Counted from the stretch's first letter, positions 11,545-22,939 are shown. The stretch is DNA of 64,000 nucleotides from Atopsyche davidsoni (GCA_022113835.1 JAILWY010000014.1:7193501-7257500), one strand, 5' to 3'. The notes: generated by a model from the sequence alone, not told the origin. Numbers and translations are program-made.

Positions 11545-11705
11545 CGCAAACATGACGTGGAATAACTCACTCGGGAGATGATCTGTGGCCCGGAGCTTGG
11601 AAGTTGTTCGCTTTGATTGCTAGAACAAACCGGACGATTCGACGCTGGCTGTGTAATTACACGCACATAGCTCCCGAGTTCCGGGAATGCCAAGAAATTT
11701 TGTTT
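11545..11705. promoter_or_regulatory. Small mixed island
   Basis: A short block of balanced composition between AT-rich flanks, containing ACTCGGGAG and CTCCCGAG words in inverted arrangement (about 11569-11577 and 11671-11678). The 62-codon frame across it has no recognisable feature. Confidence 0.2.
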
Positions 11706-11974
11706 ATAAGCACATTTAATCACCTACAATTAATTTAAAACTGCTGTAAACTCAAACAAGGATTTTAATATCAAAACACGATCTTGAATTTTAAAAAGTT
11801 ACATACTAGTTAAAATACTAAACGGTGAAATTCCATTTTGATAATTTTTAGTAAATAATCATCTTGTAATTTTTCCACGCTTCTGTTTATTGTGACAAAT
11901 TTCAAACGATGTATTTGTTTCAAAAATATCAAATTAAAATTTCATGAATCAATAATGATAATGTGTGATATATT

Positions 11975-12063
11975 TTTCTTCGTCGGGTGCCTTTTCTCAG
12001 AGGAGGTTGGCGACCATTTAAATTTATACTGAATTAGTGTTTATGGTTTTCTAAAGGGAAAAT

Positions 12064-12124
<61 letters not shown>

Positions 12125-12154
12125 AGTGGGTCCCCGTGACCTTCTACACGTCCG
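11975..12154 (+). repeat. Interspersed repeat copy A, split by a (TA)n array
   Basis: The left part (11975-12063) and right part (12122-12154) align with the copy at 53828-53960 and with the reverse complement of 55693-55826. Shared words include CTTCGTCGGGTGCC (versus CTTCATCGAGTGCC), TTCTCAGAGGAGGTTGGCGA, GTTTATGGTTTTCTAA and GTGGGTCCCCGTGACCTTCT. A 50-bp (TA)n array occupies the position of the AAAATAGTTTTG segment of the intact copies. No coding capacity and no pol III promoter seen, so the class is unknown. Confidence 0.8.
12071..12120. repeat. (TA)25 microsatellite
   Basis: An uninterrupted TA dinucleotide array lies inside interspersed-repeat copy A. A second, shorter AT array (about 12155-12173) starts immediately after the repeat ends, so the repeat's right end is bracketed by two TA expansions. 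Confidence 0.95.
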
Positions 12155-12291
12155 ATATATATATATATATATAAATTTAATTTAATTTCTACAAAATCTG
12201 AGTACTATTATATTATATGCGCACTTGTAAAGATTTGATTTTTAGGACTGTTCTGTTTAATATATTATACTATTATATAAACTAGACTATA

Positions 12292-12645
12292 TTAAAATAA
12301 ATTTATTACATTAAATAATTGATAGTAAATTAAGTAATGTTTTGATATTGTTTGGTGCAATGTGTTTAAAACATGTTTAATGATGAACATATTCCACGTT
12401 AGGAAGTCGACCTCTATATATTCATATTCCCGATTCTCTCGGAGAGCAGTCCTGGCAGGGCCGCTCCATCCAATTACATTTTGATCTTCAGCACACATGT
12501 CTGACGTCACAAAATCGATTTCATCTCGGTCATCTGGACGAAAGGACATTTTAAAAATGAGTAGCCGAGTCCCCCCTGGCCAGTATAGCCAGAGAGGGTG
12601 GATTTCTTTACTTACTTTGGGGCTTGGATGTAAATAAACTTTCAC
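12292..12645 (-). other. Candidate coding fragment, 117-codon frame, unidentified
   Basis: The minus-strand frame opens with Met at 12645. An internal Met at 12549 is preceded by AAA, a better context. Residues from about 10 to 85 lie in a GC-richer block and have a balanced, acidic, protein-like composition, for example MSFRPDDRDEIDFV and ALRENREYEYIEVD. The last 30 residues run into AT-rich DNA. I recognise no family. The block also contains a perfect CRE (TGACGTCA, 12502-12509), so it may simply be a regulatory island. It could be an exon, a transposon fragment or chance. Confidence 0.2.
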
Positions 12646-12649
12646 TTTT

Positions 12650-13560
12650 ATTGATAGTACAGGTGGTTCATGAAAATTTGATAAATTGTATTATATTTTA
12701 ATTAATTTTTAGCTTATATTGAACGTTATAGTTAAAAATGAAAAAAAATGCTTTATTTCAAAGTATACATTAAAATAATTAGGAGATTACGTATTTTTTT
12801 CGATTTTTGTGCACATTCGCTTTTCAAAGGCATCTCAAGAAAGATTTAAGGGATGAGAAAAATGACTGTAATTTTTCAAGTTATTTGAATATTAAAATCT
12901 TGTGTTTAAATTTATGGTATTTAAAATTTATTTAATATTTTTCGATTAAAAAAATGTTTAAAATCTTGCAAATGTTTTACTTGTTGCAACGAATCAATAT
13001 ATGACCAAATATGAGAAATATATTTGATCACATATATGTAAGAATCAAATAACTTCAATTCTAATGCAGGAAATAGCAATTAACTACACAATAACTTTAT
13101 TAATTAACATTGATCGATAAATTATGTACATGCATCCAAAGTACAAATTTGAATGTCAGACGTATAGTGTTGGGTAGTAATAAATTTAACTTTATTGTAC
13201 TTATGTATAGCCATGTTATTATTATATAAATAGACACCGGTCAATATTAAAATCTGTTTGGTAGTAATATTATCAAAATACTTTTAATAATAAAACTACA
13301 AAATATGATAATTGAAACCAGAAAGATCTGGCTTTTAAACTAATTATATTATAAAATACATCCAAATTGAAGTCTTTCTTACATTTCGATATAAAGAACA
13401 AAGCCATCTAAGACAACCGAAATGACTAAAATATGCCACATTTTTTATAGTAAATACTGAAAGTATTCCGGCCGAGACAATTTGGCTGAAGATAAAAATA
13501 CTGGAGAGCATAAAAGCAAACACAATCTCACATAACGTCTTATTACGCAAATAATTTGCG
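12650..13560. other. AT-rich spacer, nothing recognised
   Basis: AT-rich. The only open frame of note (74 codons, minus, 13344-13568) is hydrophobic by virtue of its AT content and is not credible. Confidence 0.6.
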
Positions 13561-13564
13561 CGAT

Positions 13565-13765
13565 TCATTCCGCTCCCTTTGAGCCGGCCTGATTAAGGAA
13601 AACGGGCACGTTCTGCCAAATCAAGATGAAAAAAACTTGTATATAATCAAGCTGCTAGTCGTGAGGGCCGCAGTACTTGTTGCGCCGCGGCCAAATTAAA
13701 GACTCGGGTATAAAGAAAACGAACGAACTCCGACTGGCGCCAAATTAAATTACTAAATCAAACAG
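13565..13765. promoter_or_regulatory. GC-richer island, candidate regulatory element
   Basis: CpG-rich words occur near 13580, 13604 and 13680-13690 (GCGCCGCGG), with homeodomain-type ATTAA cores between them. Noncoding. Confidence 0.25.
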
Positions 13766-14434
13766 TGTGTTACAAATTTTGCATCGAGCAAATAGGACGT
13801 TTCAAATAACTGTTATTATTTACTTTAAAGAAAAAAAAAACTAAAGGAAAACAGGGATATTTAAATCGAGGTATTTTTGGTAGCTTCATTTACATCTGAA
13901 GTATGTATTATTTTATCACAACTGTTATGGATATTTTTATCTAATGTCTTTAACTTATTTAAACTACGACAGACTGATTTAAATAAGAATTCAGACATTT
14001 TTCAGAGTCTGAAACATAAAAGAAACCACTGTAAGAAAAAAACGCTCACAAAATTAGAATACTTGTAATTTCCCAACTGTTTGGCTACTCATTTGAAGGG
14101 GGTATCGCTGTGTTAATACACAGGTGTAAATAGATAAATTTATTATTTCCAAAAAAAAAAACGGCTATTCAAATATTAAAAAGGTGAGAAAAGCGTATTT
14201 AACCTAATTTTATGTGTCTTCGTATGTTTTAATAATTTATATTTTTTGCTTATAAAAGTGAATTAATTCGTAAATACCTGTTAGCTGTGTTTTTGATAAT
14301 AAAAAAAAAAACATAATTTAAATTAATTCCGTTGTAGTTATAAATATGCAGTCATTGATTATTTCAAAATAAAAAAAAAAAATTATTTCAGTTACACAAA
14401 TTTGTAACCATAATCTGAAGATTTTTATTGATCG

Positions 14435-14960
14435 TGTTTGGCCCGCGAACTCGCAGAAGCTCACTTTCGCAATTTATCCCGCGTTTATTAATTCAAATAA
14501 AAAGTCCTCCGGCGCCCCCTCCCCCCGGGCCCTCCCCGCGCCCCCTCCCCCCGGGGCCCCTCCCCCCGCGAGCCCTTCTGCTTGTCGCCCACAACGCGCG
14601 TATAAATATCTCAGCACGGCAAGGAAAATAATTTTATAGCGGGGGCAGCGGCGAGGTGGCCGCGGCGGCCGCGCAAAAAACCGGAAAGCAGAAAAAAGAA
14701 ACGTCTTCTTCCGCGTCGTAAAAGTGTGACATCGGGCATTATTACTCCGGGGCTGTTACAATTTAGCCCGCCGTTCCTTTGTTTCAATCTGCTCTTGTTT
14801 CCTCGGCTCTTAAGTGCATTGGAGCAGTATTTTATTTTATTACCGTGTCGGCGAGATGGAGGCTGCAGTAAAGCCCGCTACATTGTCGGATGGACCGCGT
14901 TTATGGGAGGAATCGTCATTTTTTCCCTTCGCCGGGGTTGTTTGCTCGCAACGGCCCGGG
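14435..14960. promoter_or_regulatory. Large GC island with duplicated C-run segment
   Basis: This is one of the largest GC islands. It contains a C-run tract at 14505-14575 and a G/C block at 14641-14675 (GGTGGCCGCGGCGGCCGCG). A third block at 14850-14965 has frames open on both strands simultaneously (81 and 71 codons plus, 72 minus). The overlap of open frames argues against coding. Such an island could be a promoter or conserved element, but no transcript signal is visible. Confidence 0.3.
14512..14556 (+). repeat. 26-bp spaced direct repeat of a C-run segment
   Basis: GCGCCCCCTCCCCCCGGG occurs at 14512-14529 and again at 14538-14555, separated by eight bases. The arrangement is a partial tandem duplication of 26 bp. 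The minus strand would be rich in G-runs. Confidence 0.85.
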
Positions 14961-14964
14961 AAAC

Positions 14965-16435
14965 GGATTAGATGCGGAACGTATTTTTTTTTTGTTGCAC
15001 GAAAACTTCTCGATCGATGTGGCATATGAATAAAATAACATAAAAATAAACACCGCATTGTTTAAATGCCATTTTTCATCATGCAATTAATCATTGCACT
15101 AATCTAATTGGTAAGAAAATTATCTGAAATGATTTAAAAATGTATAATGGCTGGGCGGATAAATCATATTAGATTAACCACAAAGTTTTCACAAGTAAGC
15201 CCAAAGAGTAAGATATATAATTGCTTAAATAAATAGGCAATTCATAGGTCAGCCAAAACCTCAAAAAATTACAATTTTCAATATATTTATTTATTTAAAA
15301 AAATTTAAAACAAATACAAATACGCCCGATTATATATAAAAACTATTTTTTAATTGAATTAGTATTTTTGTGTAATAGTATTTAAGAGAGTTAGTTAATA
15401 CAAACAACTAAATATAAAATAACTTTACCAAGTGATCTTTAAAGAGTATCGAAAACCGTAATAAAATAATCTCGCAACATCGCCTGCAAGAGACTTCCCA
15501 ATAAAACGCGAGACGAATTCTGTAATATGAAATATGTCCTCCGGAGAATACGCCAAGTACGTGATTCCTCGTCTTTCCTAAGTTATATTGGTCCAAAGCA
15601 GGAAAATAGAAGATGCCTAAAAGATAAAATAGAATTTCTGTTTTTTGATTGAATTTAAACCGCGTTTTAATATGTTGGTGATATTTCATATAATTAGAGT
15701 TTGGAAAAAAAATCACTACTTATATGACAAAATTTGTATTTTTGAGGGTTATCATTGTATTAAATTAAAAATTACAAATTGAATATCACTTCAACGACAT
15801 TCGTTATAAATAGAAAATAACAAAAATCCAATTGCTAAAAAAAGGCAAAAAGTATTTTGACATTAAAAAACCGAAAATACTCATCTTTGTCAAGAACGTT
15901 TACAATTTAGATAAATTGTATTTCATTGTTCAACCAAAATTTTAAACAAAACCACTAAATAACGTGTCGCAGTCAATGTACACGTTACAAATAATATTAG
16001 AGAACGGTTGTAGTCTTCTCATTTAATTAACGACAGCAATGCGATGATTGATATGATGAAATAAGGCAGGCAAATTTGAGAATACCAAGAGCCCGTGGAG
16101 ACAGAATGATTTGTGGTTACAAACACCACACAGTCCAGTAAAACAATATCCAAGAAAACTACTTAGACATTTTATTAACTTATTTTAAGCACCCAAAATC
16201 AAATTTTAATACTTAATTATAAATATATGAAATAGCATAATAGTGATCAATTTATGCAGGTAAATTATGAAAACGAAAATGCTTGCATCAAACAAAATTA
16301 TAAAACCATTGGTAAGTGATTTTGACTGTGAACTCGGTATCAACTCTTTATATGCCATTTACTTCTTACAGTTTAACGAAGACTAAGTGCACAAAAAAAA
16401 TTGCATTTCAGTTGCTAGTCAAATGATTAACAATT
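14965..16435. other. AT-rich spacer, nothing recognised
   Basis: AT-rich. A 102-codon minus-strand frame at 15408-15716 is present but has no recognisable motif, and its composition is that of the surrounding AT-rich DNA. I regard it as chance. Confidence 0.55.
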
Positions 16436-16439
16436 ATTT

Positions 16440-16610
16440 TAAAAGGAGTCCCAAGCCGATGCGGCGCAGGCGACTTCTGTCGTGTTTGTCGAATATTAAG
16501 GCCGATGCTCGGCGAGTGTAGCTCGGCACAAGATTAGTTTCTCTTTAAATTCAATTACTTTAGCTCCTGCGCCGTATTTATTTTTACAAGAGTGCGTGCT
16601 TCATAAAAAC
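16440..16610. promoter_or_regulatory. GC-richer island, candidate regulatory element
   Basis: Contains repeated GCCGATGC words (16456-16463 and 16501-16508) and CpG-rich sequence between AT-rich flanks. No reading frame of interest. Confidence 0.25.
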
Positions 16611-17159
16611 TTGTATCAACAAAGCAATTAGTAATAAACCTAAAGGGATTATATAATTTCTATCAACTTATGGATTTATGTAATAATATAGAAAAATTTA
16701 AACTCACAACGCGCTGAGCTGAGTTTTACGATAAGACATAAAAAATGAAAATTATAATTGAAGTGATTTTCTTGAAGCTCGTGGGAAATATTTGTAAAGC
16801 CCTTGCGGAATAATTGATTTAGAAATTAATTAATGAAACTGCATTTTTCTTATTATAAATAGCGAACCCGTTATTTATCAAAATATATAAAAAGCTTAAG
16901 GAACTTCGTTGAACATGAATTGTCGAAATTAAATAAAGGCCATTGAGTGCAAAAATGATTACTGATTTAAAAAGCAAACGGTGAATATTATTTTGAGATG
17001 AAACACAAAGCAATATTGTATTAAAAATATTTATTGAAATATATTCATCTGAAGTTATTATTAGTCATTTTCAATTAGTTTTATGGTAAACATTTATAAT
17101 GCTCTCACAGCAAATATATTTTTCAAAATTCATTGTATAGAGTCGTCTGATTCAAAGCG

Positions 17160-17370
17160 AATTAAAAATTCTTTTTCAAAAAGTCGACTCCCTCATAGGA
17201 GGATTTCCAATAATTTAATTATATTGAAGGGGTAACGATTCATTTTTCATATTAAATGGGTTATCAATCCGGTCTTAATCTCCGAGCCGACTCGGTACTA
17301 TCCAATTTCCGGAAGCCGAGGCTCTCTCTGAGAGGCTTTCCATCAATTATTCTGAAAGGATTTTTTTAAT
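17160..17370. promoter_or_regulatory. Mixed island, candidate regulatory element
   Basis: Contains the imperfect inverted repeat GGCTCTCTCTGAGAGGCT around 17320-17337 and a CCGAGCCGACTCGG string near 17282-17295, itself nearly palindromic. Noncoding. Confidence 0.25.
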
Positions 17371-17374
17371 GCGA

Positions 17375-18595
17375 GCCTGAATTTTATTATGAATACTTGA
17401 AAAAAAATATGAATGCTTATCTTAGCGTAAAAAAATATAATTTATATTAAAAAAAAAACTTTCATACAAAAAATCCTGCTGAAACGGCTTAGAGTAATCT
17501 GTGGTTGATTTATTTTTTTTCAAAGTATAATTAATTTAAAAAAATAAAAATCTATTTATTGCATAAGCAATTATCGATAGTATTATTTATATTAAACTTA
17601 TTTTTTACTCACCTAATATCAGTAATGAAGAAGAAGAATAAATTATCGGTAGAATGAATAAGCTGTACATACCTGAAATAGAAGAAAAAAAATATATTAA
17701 TTAAAAATCAGATAGAAAATCAAGAAAAAACACATTAAAACTTCTGTAATCATAAATTTTATTATACGCAGACTTGTAAAAAACACTATTTTTTTAAATT
17801 AGCCAAGTCCACTCAACCAAAATGTAATTTTATAAAAATTCACATTATCATGTTTTTGATCAAACAAAACACAATATAGATAAAAATTTACCGATATAAG
17901 TAATTTTATGAATGTAAAAAGCAATGGTAATTCAAGGTTTGTTAACTGCAGCCAGCCATGTCAAGCAGCTTTAAGGAAGTGAGAGCATTACACCGTCTAG
18001 GTTTATTCCCCCATACACTTTCATTCCTTTTTGGAATCTTGCGTATTATTCTCTCCATGTATCTGCTCGTGTCACACTACGTTACTTTTAATGCTTACGA
18101 GTCTTTAGGCAGAGGCCTTTTATTGCAAGTGCTGGTGAGGGATTGTAGAATTAGGAACTTGACATTTATACAATGCTAAATATAATTTATACAAAACTTT
18201 ATGAAAATATTGTAGATATGATTATCAATCATCCTGAATCACTTCTGTTGAAGATGCCAAATATTTTCGCTTTAAGTAACTTTTAGCTCGTACTGCTTGA
18301 ATTTCAAAAAAAGAGATTTTACAAAAACTTATTGTAAAAGTCAGTGTAGTATGGATGTGAATATGGAATAATATGTATACAACAACTAAAAAAACAAAAT
18401 TAAAATATTTTTTTGAAATCACACGTGAAAATATCTTTTCATGATTCAATATCGTGATTGCTACTGTTTACTACCGAGATAACAATAATTCGTAATTTTT
18501 ATATATTTTTTAAAATTGGCAAACAAATCATCATATTGAAAAAGCAAACAAAGAGTTGTATGTACCCGATGAGTCATGTAGAGTTTGTGAATACA
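17375..18595. other. AT-rich spacer with a small mixed patch
   Basis: Mostly AT-rich. A patch at 17940-18135 is of balanced composition and carries a 73-codon plus frame (17958-18179) with no recognisable domain. I would not call it a gene. Confidence 0.5.
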
Positions 18596-18599
18596 CCAA

Positions 18600-18745
18600 T
18601 ACTCAGACCTCGGGGCCCGGGGACTTACTTGACCCCAAGAATTCCAGCCAATTGCCGGAGCGCCCGGACACTTGACGGGCCGCACTGTGCGCGCCACCAA
18701 TTACCCTCGATTAAGACTACTCGTATGGAAAGCAAAGGTTCAAAG
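18600..18745. promoter_or_regulatory. GC island, candidate regulatory element
   Basis: CpG- and GC-rich block with GGGGCCCGGGG around 18611-18621 and GGAGCGCCCGG at 18657-18667. Several frames are open on both strands (109 codons plus, 79 and 63 minus), which favours noncoding GC-rich DNA. Confidence 0.3.
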
Positions 18746-18923
18746 ACCACGCAGGCGAGGCATATATTGGTTATGATTATCTTTTGATTATTTGCACTGG
18801 AACTGTCCGTTGCCATCGAAAAAAAAAAATATAATTTAATGGAGATATTAGCTTTTATTCAATAACATACTTATATTAATTTATCAAACTTTAACTTAAC
18901 GAAAAAAAAAAGAGAAAAAAAAA

Positions 18924-19073
18924 ATTCTCAGAAAAATATCATCGTGATTTGTGTAGATTTATAACAATTTAATGGATGTGGTTCGTTAGTACAATGGTCA
19001 GTACACCGGCCATGTAAGCCTGGGGATGTGGGTTCAAATCCCACATAAATCACGATGGTATTTTTCTGAGAAT
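18924..19073 (+). mobile_element. tRNA-Thr-like foldback element with 27-bp inverted ends
   Basis: The ends 18924-18950 and 19047-19073 are inverted repeats with 26 of 27 positions matching. Between them lies a tRNA-like segment: an A-box-like TAGTACAATGG (18987-18997), an anticodon arm with loop CATGTAA (19011-19017, anticodon TGT, threonine), and a T arm with a canonical B box GGTTCAAATCC (19031-19041). The 5' acceptor strand is displaced (GATTTAT lies near 18956), so it is unlikely to be a functional tRNA gene. Its anticodon-to-T-arm core is shared with the foldback element at 1085-1221. Probably a pol III-derived nonautonomous element. Confidence 0.75.
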
Positions 19074-19514
19074 TTTTTTAATCATCTTCTATGTGTGAAC
19101 TCATGTGCCTAATCATATTAGTAATAATATAATAATAAACCCGTAATGGGTAATAAATACGCACTTGATTGAAGTTCAATCCAAAAAATAGACATACTAA
19201 ATTAAAATAGACAATATTTACATGAAATATTTTTTATAAAATATAAATAAATGCAACAATCATGTTGACTTAGAGAAGTTTTTGGAAAGCGCTTAGAAAA
19301 GTGAAATCATACAACCAAAAAAAAAATTATATAATTTTTTATAAGAAGTAAAACTACGAATTTTACTAAAATATATATTTAATTTAAATAAGATTATTAA
19401 AGATTTATGAAGGCATCTCATAGCTATGGTATAAAGATTGAGTAAACCATATTTAAATTTATTTTCTGAATAAAAATGCGTGCCATGTTGACGGTAAACA
19501 GCTGTGATAAGAAC

Positions 19515-19660
19515 CATTTCCAGGAACAGACTGCGGGTGGGGAGGGATGCAAGTCTAAGGCTTTATGTATAAATTACGTAAAGGTGTAAACTACCTTCTC
19601 CCCCCTTTCCCCCGCCCCCACGGCTCCGACAAGAGACACAAGATTTATAACGGCATAACA
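19515..19660. promoter_or_regulatory. GC-richer island with C-run tract
   Basis: Contains a pyrimidine tract at 19594-19620 with several C-runs and a G-rich start at 19530-19545. Noncoding and flanked by AT-rich DNA. Confidence 0.25.
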
Positions 19661-19664
19661 CCTA

Positions 19665-20745
19665 AATTATTTGATGCGAATTTCATACAACTAATTTCCT
19701 AAAGGAAACGTACTTAATAAACTGAAATACTCAACAAGGGTATGATAAAATGAATATGTGAATCTTGATGAAGATTACCTTGTGTGAATATTAATCTGTT
19801 CATCATTTATTTGACAACATTTGTTATAAAATTATTGAAAATATCTTTTAAAATAGCAAAAAAAATATTTTACAGCATTAAATAATTATGAAGTTACTTT
19901 GTTTTATTACATGCTTTTAAATTAAGTTTAAAAAAAATTATTTAAATTTTTTACTAACTTTACTAAATAATAATAAAAATAATTTAATAATGGACATCGT
20001 AATTTTAAATTATGGCAGATAATAAATAGCTTGAGCATTCTTTATCATAATAAGTTTGTAACTATATAATTTTGAAATTATATACTTATATCTCTATATA
20101 TTTATTTGGGTCGAAAAACTGCTATCGACGGATCATTTAGAATAAAATGTATGGTAAACACAAAAAGTTTTCAGTTAAAACGGATAGCTTTCCATTAAAT
20201 ACTGATTTGTGTAAGTGCTGTTCATTCTTGAAGTTTTTAATGTTGAATGTTGTCAGAAATTGATGGATTGCCCAATAGAAAAAGCATTTGATTCGAGAGA
20301 TTGAACTCATGGCTTTCAGATTAGAAGCTGAGACTTTTTAAAATACATTTTTATGATTTGCTCCTTTGATGTTCTTTTAAGTTGTTGTGTTTCATTACAG
20401 ATAGAAAAATCCAAAATCGGCTCGCGAAACACTGAAGGCAATATTGTAAAACACTTAACTTAATATATCGAGAAAAATGATAAAACAAAATTGTTATTTT
20501 TTTTAAAGAATCAGTTCGGTTTTAATCTGTTTTGACATAATATTGCATAGTAAAAAAAAACATACCTGGGGTAGTATGAAAAGTACAATTCTTGATTTCG
20601 AAATTTTCTACCCTGTAGGAATAAAGTTGTTTATGTTACATTAAACAGATTATCACAACTTAACGTCGACATCTCGCGCAAAAATTACTTAAATTTTTAG
20701 TCTTGTGAGAAATTCCTTTACAACCATAATATTTTGGCAGTGGGG
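19665..20745. other. AT-rich spacer, nothing recognised
   Basis: AT-rich with long A/T runs. No coding, RNA or repeat structure recognised. Confidence 0.6.
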
Positions 20746-20749
20746 AAAT

Positions 20750-20935
20750 AAAAAAATACATTTGTGCTCGGCTCATAATGCAGGCCCTGGGGCGGAGGGA
20801 GCGAAAGGGGGGAGGAGGAATTTCCCATCTTCTTATCACAAAAACGCGTTTTAAGCATAACGCTCTGTAACCTGCCTGACTGCCCGGCGTCTCTACCGGA
20901 GCTACCTGACGCCAGACACTTTTCGATGTAAATTT
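20750..20935. promoter_or_regulatory. GC-richer island, candidate regulatory element
   Basis: Contains a purine-rich G-run stretch at 20789-20820 and a CpG-rich right half. The 80-codon minus frame over it has a low-complexity middle encoded by the purine run and is not credible. Confidence 0.25.
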
Positions 20936-21899
20936 GATAATATGTTGAAAGTTCAGACATTGTTTTTGGGATGCTACTTGCTGAATACGAATAGTTGGGA
21001 AATTTTCACTTTGTTATTTACACTGGATAATCATTTTAACCTTGAAATACAAAAATTAAAAAAAAATGTTCTGTGAATATGAATTTAAAATGTTACACTA
21101 AAACTCACTATTTAAAAAAATGTTGTTTATTGCCAGGCATACATACAGGCAAACTCGACCATCTTGTTATTAATAATATGGTTGTTTCAATTTAAATCAA
21201 AAATTTTATCGGGTTACACGATTGAATAAAATAAAAATTGACACCCCAAAGCAATCTTAACGTTGTTATGTTTGTATTAATATTGGAAGAGATGTTTGAC
21301 ATGTGGTGAGGCGCTCTCAATGATTGTATACTTACAAAAATCAAAATTAAATTGTTAAAATGAAAGAGGTGAGGTAAATGAAGAAAGGAAAGATGAAAAA
21401 TTTAAAATTTAGAAGTATGACAAAAATGTATTGTAGGTAGTTTAAACTCATTAAAAAATTTCAAATATTAAGAATCGGGTCTATTTGATTAAAATACACA
21501 TTAAAATTGTATTGTAACATTTGGAGTGCTTTTTATTAAAATTTCAACGTTTATACTCGACTTCACAGATAAATATACGTAAATGAAAAATCAGTAGCTT
21601 ATAAAAGTAATTAAAACCCATTGGAATTTATCCGATATTTCAATAAACGTACTGATAATTCGTTTGATTGCTGCATTATTGAAAATATATTAATAAAGTT
21701 AAGCCCAGCGAGATGTCACAAAATTAGAAAATTAAATAAACCCAACACCACATTTGCATTCGGATCAAAAGTCGCTGTGTTCCAACCGCCCTCCGCGATA
21801 AAGCGAAAAATACAATTTTATAAATATGCGCGATTTACGAAAACAAAATACCGGCTCTCCCCAGTCAAAATACCAAAATAAATTAAACCAAATTTGACG

Positions 21900-22135
21900 A
21901 CATCTCCTTAATTTTTCGACTTAATTTTTCATTAAAGGGATGCCGCCATATTCTCCCGGATTGTTTACACGGAGGCTTTATGCAAATCGCCGGAGCTTTT
22001 GCATATCAAAGGCGCCGGGCGGGGCGGGCGGAACGAAAAAACCAGACTGACTTCGGGAGCTTTTGTCGAATGCCCCGGACTGATAACTAATAGAAGCGGC
22101 GGAGGATATTGAGATCGGGTACTTCGGCTCGCTAG
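21900..22135. promoter_or_regulatory. GC island with POU octamer
   Basis: The perfect POU octamer ATGCAAAT lies at 21980-21987, followed by TTTGCATATCAAAG about 20 bases on, a second POU-like core next to a Sox/HMG-like CAAAG. GC-rich flanks run to about 22120. Such closely spaced POU and HMG-type words are typical of developmental enhancers. No coding frame. The call is motif-based inference. Confidence 0.4.
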
Positions 22136-22139
22136 TTTT

Positions 22140-22935
22140 GATTTTTGATCTTCACTTCAATATTTATAAAATTTATTGATTTTTATTGGGTTCCAAATCT
22201 AGTTTTGGGTTTTGAGTGTTAAAACGCGCTCTTGTTTCCTACATCTTTGTATGGAAACCTCAAATATTATATCGAGCATGTAAATGTTGTGTCAATTTGT
22301 AAACTCTAATTTGTTTTGCGTAAAATTCGCTTAGTTGTTAATGCAACAATATTTTGAATAACTTAAATAAAAAAATCGATACGTCAAGTTTATGCTACAT
22401 AATATAACTGTGGGATGTGGGTTGAAAAACACGTGACGTTAAAAAAAAGAGAGCTTTCAAAAGTTAATCAATTATCTTTAACATATTGTTAATACAATAT
22501 AAGTGTTATAGTTGAGAACATGGATTTATTAAATAATTAATTGTAAACATATGAAAAAAAATTAAAGACCCAATTGAAGCATTTAGCACAAATTATTTGT
22601 TAACACAACTGATGAAAAGTAAGGAATTCGCACAATTCGAATACAATTGCAGCTTATATTATTTTTATTATACTGCATCCTTTGTTAAATAACAAAAGTC
22701 AAAAGAAGTTACCAAAAATATGAGGTTTCAGGGATATCTACATAATTTTTTTTGGCTCTATAATTTATTCATTTATTCGAATACCTAAAGAAAATATTTT
22801 ACCGTAACTGCTATTAGGATGTTTCCGTGTACAGAAATAGATTTTGATTGATTTCAAAACGTATAGCAAGTATGAAACTATCACCGTTTCCACATTTTTT
22901 TTCATCAAATAATTACCTACATAATATTATATAAC
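22140..22935. other. AT-rich spacer with possible tRNA-element relic
   Basis: Mostly AT-rich. The string GGGATGTGGGTTGAAA (22412-22427) resembles the T-arm part of the tRNA-like core at 18924-19073, but nothing else around it matches, so it is at best a relic. Confidence 0.35.
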
Positions 22936-22939
22936 TTTC

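Noticed and set aside
15408..15716. 102-codon minus-strand frame as a gene
   Set aside because: Its composition is that of the AT-rich background, with no recognisable domain and no promoter or splice signal.
18975..19050. Functional tRNA-Thr gene
   Set aside because: The D arm is degenerate and the 5' acceptor strand is not adjacent to it, so a mature cloverleaf is unlikely.
22411..22431. Third copy of the tRNA-like foldback core
   Set aside because: Only GGGATGTGGGTT matches; there is no anticodon arm, A box or inverted arm nearby.
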